Shown piece after piece: positions 58,462 to 64,000 of a stretch of 64,000 nt of DNA (position 1 is the stretch's first letter; each line of letters begins with the position of its first letter). A program made the translations under genes and the position numbers. This stretch comes from Sialis fuliginosa (lineage: Eukaryota > Arthropoda > Insecta > Megaloptera > Sialidae). The stretch lies in the NCBI GenBank assembly GCA_961205875.1, contig OY540809.1, forward strand, positions 22,270,267 through 22,334,266. Direction: 5' to 3'. The notes beneath the pieces are model-generated. The model had not been told where the DNA came from. It ran no database searches and saw only the letters and a program-made list of their open reading frames with translations.

Positions 58462-58925
58462 TATAATCCTTAATATATATAGTATATATAAAGCTCAATG
58501 TCTCTCTATCTGTTAGTGCGCTTATAACTCGAGAACTACTTATCCGATGTGCGTGTGTTTTTTTAATTCATAGATATATTCTCCCTAGGATATATTTTGT
58601 TACGTTAGGTAATATAGGAATAAGTAGTGACGATAATAGTAAATCAAATCGGAAAAAAGTTCGCCGCCAGCGCGCTCTTTTTACTAAATCGTTAAATAAT
58701 GTAGTAAAGAATTTTGTAGAATCAAAAGATCTAATATACTTTATAATAAATACTTTATATTTAAGCCACAATGACCTATTTTTGCTACAAAAATGTTTGG
58801 GTTCTGTTAACGTGGACTTATGACCTGCAAAACATTAATCCTTATCGAAATAAATGATTTCATCGTCATAAGTATATACTTAATGTAGATATAATTTGCC
58901 CTTTACAGCATCCAATTTGGTCTTT
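58462..58925 (-). repeat. Dispersed repeat family B
   Basis: Reverse copy: TAATCCTTAATATATATAG, CTCAATGTCTCTCTATCTG, then TTATGACCTGCAAAACATTA and GCATCCAATTTGGTC. Confidence 0.6.
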
Positions 58926-59445
58926 TAGGTTAAGACATAACAGTTAGTTTTTGTATAAAGAATAATTAAAAATAGACCATATAAAACCTATAGTAATTAA
59001 AAAAGAAACTACATAAAGGTATTTCAAATTTGATAACATTACAAAATAATAATATTTAATGATATAAGATATTTATTATAATTACGTCATAAAATAGTTC
59101 CTTTATACACGAAACACTAATAACGGTTTTTGTGGTGTAGATTGAAACAATAATAGTTCTGATCTGGAATGATTAATATCTCCCCCACCTGTGCCCAGGG
59201 CTAGGTCGACCAGAGACCTTGGAAATCACTTTCAACAGACACGTTGGTTTTGTACAAATCATTCTTGCCGGGAATCTGATCGAGATTGCGACAAAAAAAT
59301 TGTGCAGCTAGTGTAAGAGACTCTTTTATACAATATACTTACTCGTAATTACCTTTTTATACAAACTTGTTTTTTCTGTTATTTCCTGCGATTCATCTGC
59401 ACAGTAAAACTTCGTTATTTCGAAAATTTTGTAACTAAAACTTAA
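58926..59445. other. No gene seen
   Basis: AT-rich, with a slightly GC-richer patch (59180-59300). No coding signal. Confidence 0.35.
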
Positions 59446-59610
59446 TCCATACTAATATTATAAATGCGAAAGTAACTATGTCTATCTGTTTGTTACCTTT
59501 TCACGGCTAAACATCTTAACCGATCTTGATAAAATTTGGCAGGGAGAAAGCTTATACCCTGAGGAAGGACATAGAGTACTTTGTATCCTGAAAAATTTAT
59601 TAATTATGAA
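59446..59610 (+). repeat. Dispersed repeat family G
   Basis: TACTAATATTATAAATGCGA, CACGGCTAAACATC, GATCTTGATAAAATTTGGCA, CCCTGAGGAAGGACATAG. Confidence 0.65.
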
Positions 59611-60577
59611 AATAATTTAGATAAAAATATTAAATATATAATTATACAGAAGCTTAAATCTTGAAAATAGTTTGTTATACTGAAAAATGGATAGAAGATA
59701 AATTTTCGATGGTAATATTCTCTACAACTATCATTCCAAACGTTTTTTTCTATAACGCACTGTTTAATAAATAATTACAAAAATAATTTTTTCCAATATA
59801 TTGATGCTTTTCAAAAATAGAAGGTGCACATCTACTAAATACAAATGATTGTTAGTTTCACTTCTTGGTGACACATCAACAGACATACAGACAATAATGA
59901 TTGTACTCGATTCATACTATTTACATATATATGTATGTATAAGAAAGTCGAAATTTAAAATTTTTAGATACTCTGGTATATTCCAATACCTTTTTTTTAA
60001 ATGCAATTAAAATAATTATAATGATTTAGCACATATTTACGTCTAAACCACCGTATCGAATTTTTAGATTCATTTCAATTAAATATAAGTAACTATCCTT
60101 TGTTTAGAATTATTTTCCTAAATTACAAAAAGAAACTTTAAATGAATAGTAAAAAAAATAATTAGTTTGAATCAGATCATTTGAAATTATTTATAACATT
60201 TATTCTCGGAATTAGAAATCAATGATTAAATGTTTTAAAATGACTAACAAAGGAATTTCTAGTTAAGAAATTGGTGTGATAATTTTTTAGCATGCAAAAC
60301 ACATAATTTGTAAAATTCGTAATTTTATTTGAGGTGGACTAATAACCTAATTTTAAGACTTTTCGTCATTTATTCATTTAAAAAATTAACACGTATTCAG
60401 AATCTAATACTTTTTAGATACTTCCGTAGTGGAATTTATATTAGAGGATTTTTTAATTCTAGTTCAAGGATTTTAAAGCCTTTTAGCGTTTTCTATGGTG
60501 GTATTTTTTACACGTTTAAATATTTTAAAAGTGATTATGTGAATTTTCAACTTTGAAATTTATTTTTTATATTACAA
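59611..60577. other. AT-rich stretch, nothing coding
   Basis: The open frame at 60329-60556 is A/T-rich and without a domain. Confidence 0.35.
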
Positions 60578-61445
60578 CTAGCTGTGCCCGCGGCTTCGCT
60601 CGCGTGGGCTACGGAATTATTGTTTAGGATTATTGAAAAATTTTGTTGGATTAAGTACAAACACGATTAGTTATTATTGTAATAATAACTAACATAACTC
60701 CTGAATTACTACACAAAAACGAATCAGAACAAAATCTACAAATAATTTTTTTATGTTTAAAAAAAGTTAATTATTGAAAACAAATTTAACAATTGCCGAT
60801 CAAAAGACAACGGTAAAGCCAAGAGAGTCCGAATGACGGCTGGGCGCATGCGAATCGGTCCTTTTACCCCGCTCCAACGCGGCACTTCTTCATTAGTTCG
60901 CGCGTTATTAATAATATGTTAGCGTATATAACTTATTTAAAGTGATTACCTAAACTATAAGACTAAATTGGATGCTGTAAAGGGCAAATTATATCTACAT
61001 TGACGATGAAGTCATTTATTTCGATAAGGATTAATGTTTTGCAGGTCATAAATCCACGTAAACAAAACTCAAACCTTTTTAATTTTCTTTATAACATAAA
61101 AGCATCAGTTAGATACATATTATCGCGGACTTTATTTTAATCTTTTGATTCTACACAACTCTTTACTATATTATTTTGTTTAATATTTAACAGTTTAGGT
61201 AACATATTGCAAAAGAACGCGCTGACGAGAAACTTTTTTCTTATTTGATTTACTATTATTGTCACTGCTTATTCCTTATGTTACCTAACGTAACAAATTA
61301 TATTCTATAACCTGGCCAGAGAACATATCTATATATGAATTTAAGAAAAAAAACACGTACATCGGATGAGTGGTTCTCAAGTTATAAGCGCATTAATGGA
61401 CAGACATACAGACAGAAAGACGTTGAGCTTTTATATTAAGGATTA
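60578..61445 (+). repeat. Dispersed repeat family B, fullest copy
   Basis: Begins CTAGCTGTGCCCGCGGCTTC, passes CGATTAGTTATTATTGTAAT and TAATGTTTTGCAGGTCATAA, and ends AGACGTTGAGC then TATTAAGGATT; about 870 bp. No coding capacity. Confidence 0.65.
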
Positions 61446-61611
61446 GAAAATATTTAAGAATGTACACAGATTAGATTTTAAAAGTACTTAAAATCACACC
61501 TTTAAGAATAATCTTTTATGCAAATTATTAGGAGCATTTACACACACCGTGAAATAAATTTATTATTGTCAAGCGAGTAACATTTCCAAGAAAATAAGTG
61601 GTCCGCGAGTA

Positions 61612-61835
61612 TGTGTGCATGTGTGTGTGTGTGGAGTGGTAAGAACGCCGACGACGTGATGTAAGAAAGACACATACGACGGGTGGATAATGTAGGTCTG
61701 GGTCAAGACTCTAGGTGTTGGTGGGCGGAGGTGGACAACTTGCGGTTATTCGGTCTGGTGCGCGCACCGCGCCCCACCGGGGAAAGTGTATCACGCGGTC
61801 CCCGTATGTGAGCATGTGTGTGTGTGTGTGTGTGA
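61612..61835. other. GC-rich island between two GT microsatellites
   Basis: Bounded by GT runs at about 61619-61632 and 61814-61833. The middle holds GGTGCGCGCACCGCGCCCC (61757-61775) and is not repeated in the window. No exon could be supported. Confidence 0.35.
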
Positions 61836-61840
61836 CGTAG

Positions 61841-61875
61841 CAGTCCTCAAACTTTTTTTTATATAATGCGATAAA
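61841..61875 (+). mobile_element. Possible hAT-type left end
   Basis: CAGTCCTCAAACTTTTTTTT has the look of a hAT terminus right after a GT microsatellite. No partner end was recognised before the intact hAT MITE at 62131. Confidence 0.25.
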
Positions 61876-62130
61876 CTTAATGAATGGCGTTACTTTAAAT
61901 CATACAGTTTCATAAAAACACAATAATTTTATTATAACAATACATAAACTTATAGAATCACTTCGGTGTCCGTCCGTCCGTTTGTCGAAAGCGATTTTCT
62001 CTGAAATTATGCGAAGTCAAAATTTTATATTTAGCACAGAGATGAAGTATAAAAAGTTGAATTGTGGTTCTGGTAGTTAATTCCACAGGTAAATTGGGAA
62101 TTGAAAAAAATTCAAGGACATCATGTAGGG

Positions 62131-62323
62131 CATAGGTGTCCAACCTTTTGAACCTTCTGGGCCGCATAGCATAAACCCAATCTACTAAGGGCCGTAGGCC
62201 AGAATATGCAAAAATAAAAACTGAAGACTTTTTTTTTGTCGCGCTAATTTCAATTCCTAAATTTAATTAATAAATAAGGTTAGGTTAGCATGTGGCTCGT
62301 GAGCCGCGGATTGGGCAAGCCTG
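62131..62323. mobile_element. hAT-type MITE, same family as 25513
   Basis: Starts CATAGGTGTCCAACC and ends ATTGGGCAAGCCTG. The flanks ATGTAGGG (62123-62130) and GTGTAGGG (62324-62331) differ at one base. Confidence 0.7.
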
Positions 62324-62439
62324 GTGTAGGGCACTGTACGGTGTCAAATGAAAGCTTATTGAAGCACAAATTAAACAATTTATTTGATGTATGTATTTTT
62401 TTATGCACTTTTCGGGAAAAGCACTTAAAATTGCTGTCC

Positions 62440-62705
62440 CCACCCTTATCACCAAAAGGATTGCTCAGAATAATCTGAAAAAAGTTTGAACCAAAATTAT
62501 CAGGATTGAAAATTTCTAGCCCGATCAATTGTTATAAACAATTTAATTGTTAATTTCCTTAGTACTCCTGAACCATTGGTTTAAGTGAAAAATTTACTGG
62601 TCATAAAATATTTCTCACAATGTAAGGAAAAACTTTTATCCTTACAGGTTTTTCAAAATTTCTAATAATTTAAGTGGGGGGCTGCTGGCACGGAACACTA
62701 CTTTT
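62440..62705 (+). repeat. Dispersed repeat family I
   Basis: CCGATCAATTGTTATAAAC and AATAATTTAAGTGGGGGGC in the same order as 31480-31795. Confidence 0.55.
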
Positions 62706-63159
62706 TAGTATTGATACAACCATTTTAACATAAAAATAAAAAACATTTTACTGACTCCCCAATTTAACATTTTACTCCCTATTAATACACCGACTTCCTT
62801 TCGTGTTAATGGTTCATACATAAAACTAATACAAAATAAAATACAGAAAATCTTACACAGAGACATCACCACAAAGTGCACAAAGCATTATTTGGTTATC
62901 TGACTTCAGACAACTATAAAAAGAAGAAAGGAAGTAAACTATACCCAGACAGCGTTGTGGGTGGTCATATTCTTACTTATTGTTAGTAACTATACTCACA
63001 ATACATCACAATGTGTAGCGGTATATAGTTTTAGTACCGCTGATGTGTGTCACCTGGAGATAGAATATTGCGTCACAATAAGTAACACACCTCACATATA
63101 ACAGATCTAATTTGAATTGTGGGGGTTGCTGAGTTGCTTGACATTACATATACAATTTT
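62706..63159. other. No gene seen
   Basis: TAGCGGTATATAGTTTTAGTACCGCT near 63016 is a small inverted repeat. Nothing coding. Confidence 0.35.
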
Positions 63160-63480
63160 ATAACCGACTTCAAAAAAGGAGGAGGTTCTCAATTCAGCTG
63201 TATATATTTTTTATGTATGTTCTGGCATAACTCCAATTAATATGCACCGATTTGGATAATTTTGTTTTAAAGAGTATACTCCCGAGGTGGTTCTGTATAA
63301 ATTCTAACAGAATCAGACCAAGGATTTCGAAGGTACGCCACTCAAAATGGAAAAAAACTAACATAAAAAAAAACTAAAATTACTGAAAAGTATATAATAA
63401 ACAGTTTTTAAATTTGGTGCCAAGCCTATAAAAAAATAATAATAAACAAAATAAAACCGACTTCAAAACTGTTAAATTAT
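63160..63480 (+). repeat. Dispersed repeat family H
   Basis: ATAACCGACTTCAAAAAAGG, GGCATAACTCCAATTAATAT, CAAGGATTTCGAAGGTACGC and a terminal AAACCGACTTCAAAAC. Confidence 0.6.
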
Positions 63481-64000
63481 TAATTATTATATACTTTTAT
63501 TTATATTACTTTTTTTAGTATTTTTCGAGATTTTTTTTTAAGTCGACATATACAGTAGAGAATTCATATCTTTTTATAAATATTTTTTACATTAATTTTT
63601 AACGTTATACTTACGAGATTACAATAAAAAACCGTAATCGTTAATATAACGTTTTTATTGTCTACCCCATTCCATGCATTAAAACTTTGTATTTTATTAA
63701 AATGTAATAATATGACACATAATTTATTTTTGCCATCATGTATGTCACAGTATAATATGTTTTATACGTGTAACAACTTTAAAAACTAAGTACCTTCTTG
63801 TATGTCAATTGTCAGCTCATATAAGGTATAGGTAAATTTATACTCAAGAACTTCTGAAAATGAAAAGAAAATAGAAGTATTAGTCACGTTATTTGAAGCG
63901 ATCAGCAGAATTACTTCAAAGAAAAAATATTATTAAGAAAATAAAATAAAATGTTAAAAAAATTACATCTAAGATTTTTCTTTCTTTTTTTTCTTTCAAA
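63481..64000. other. AT-rich end of window, nothing recognised
   Basis: No coding signal. Confidence 0.4.

Overview
The window is strongly AT-rich eukaryotic nuclear DNA, dense in transposable elements, with very few genes. Two intron-containing cuticular protein genes of the RR-2 (chitin-binding) type point to an arthropod, most likely an insect. The order cannot be fixed from sequence alone. No prokaryotic, organellar or viral gene blocks and no recognisable tRNA or rRNA genes were seen.

Host genes. Both cuticular genes lie on the minus strand about 28 kb apart: 13925-15562 (162 aa) and 42156-43065 (245 aa). They share one architecture: a TATA box, an initiator-like TCATTT about 33 bases downstream, a 12-base first coding exon (MAFK), a phase-0 intron, and a second exon that finishes the signal peptide and encodes Ala/Pro/Tyr/His-rich repeats around a central RR-2 domain. 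They look like diverged members of one family, making secreted proteins that bind chitin in the cuticle. The rest of the window holds no convincing host exon, apart from a weak first-exon candidate at 7728-7795.

Mobile DNA. The best preserved element is a Penelope-like retroelement at 52364-55947 on the minus strand. It has a 13-14 bp target-site duplication, two almost identical tandem pLTR-like blocks, a reverse transcriptase joined to a GIY-YIG endonuclease, hammerhead-like motifs in each pLTR, and a short inverted tail. A single in-frame TAG interrupts its long reading frame. A second, older, inverted pair of hammerhead-like Penelope relics sits in the intron of the first cuticular gene.

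DNA-transposon derivatives fill much of the rest. There are seven short hAT-type elements with 8-bp duplications (5809, 19859, 20930, 25513, 29219, 47054 and 62131), two TTAA-flanked piggyBac-type elements (27798 and 51462, the second keeping a cysteine-rich C-terminal transposase remnant), two 3-bp-duplication Harbinger-like MITEs (23798 and 35775), and several long foldback elements (3096, 4772, 9360, 23265, 37491, 41124, 57187). Unclassified dispersed families, here called A to J, occur several times each; they were recognised by comparing parts of the window with each other.

Layout: 1-9350 dispersed families and foldbacks; 9360-12755 foldback and family copies; 13835-15650 cuticular gene 1; 16100-30800 mixed MITEs and dispersed repeats; 31480-41970 dispersed repeats, a Harbinger-like MITE and two large foldbacks; 42156-43122 cuticular gene 2; 43570-51455 dispersed repeats; 51462-55960 piggyBac remnant and Penelope element; 55961-64000 dispersed repeats. 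Boundaries of the unclassified families are approximate because they were set by eye.
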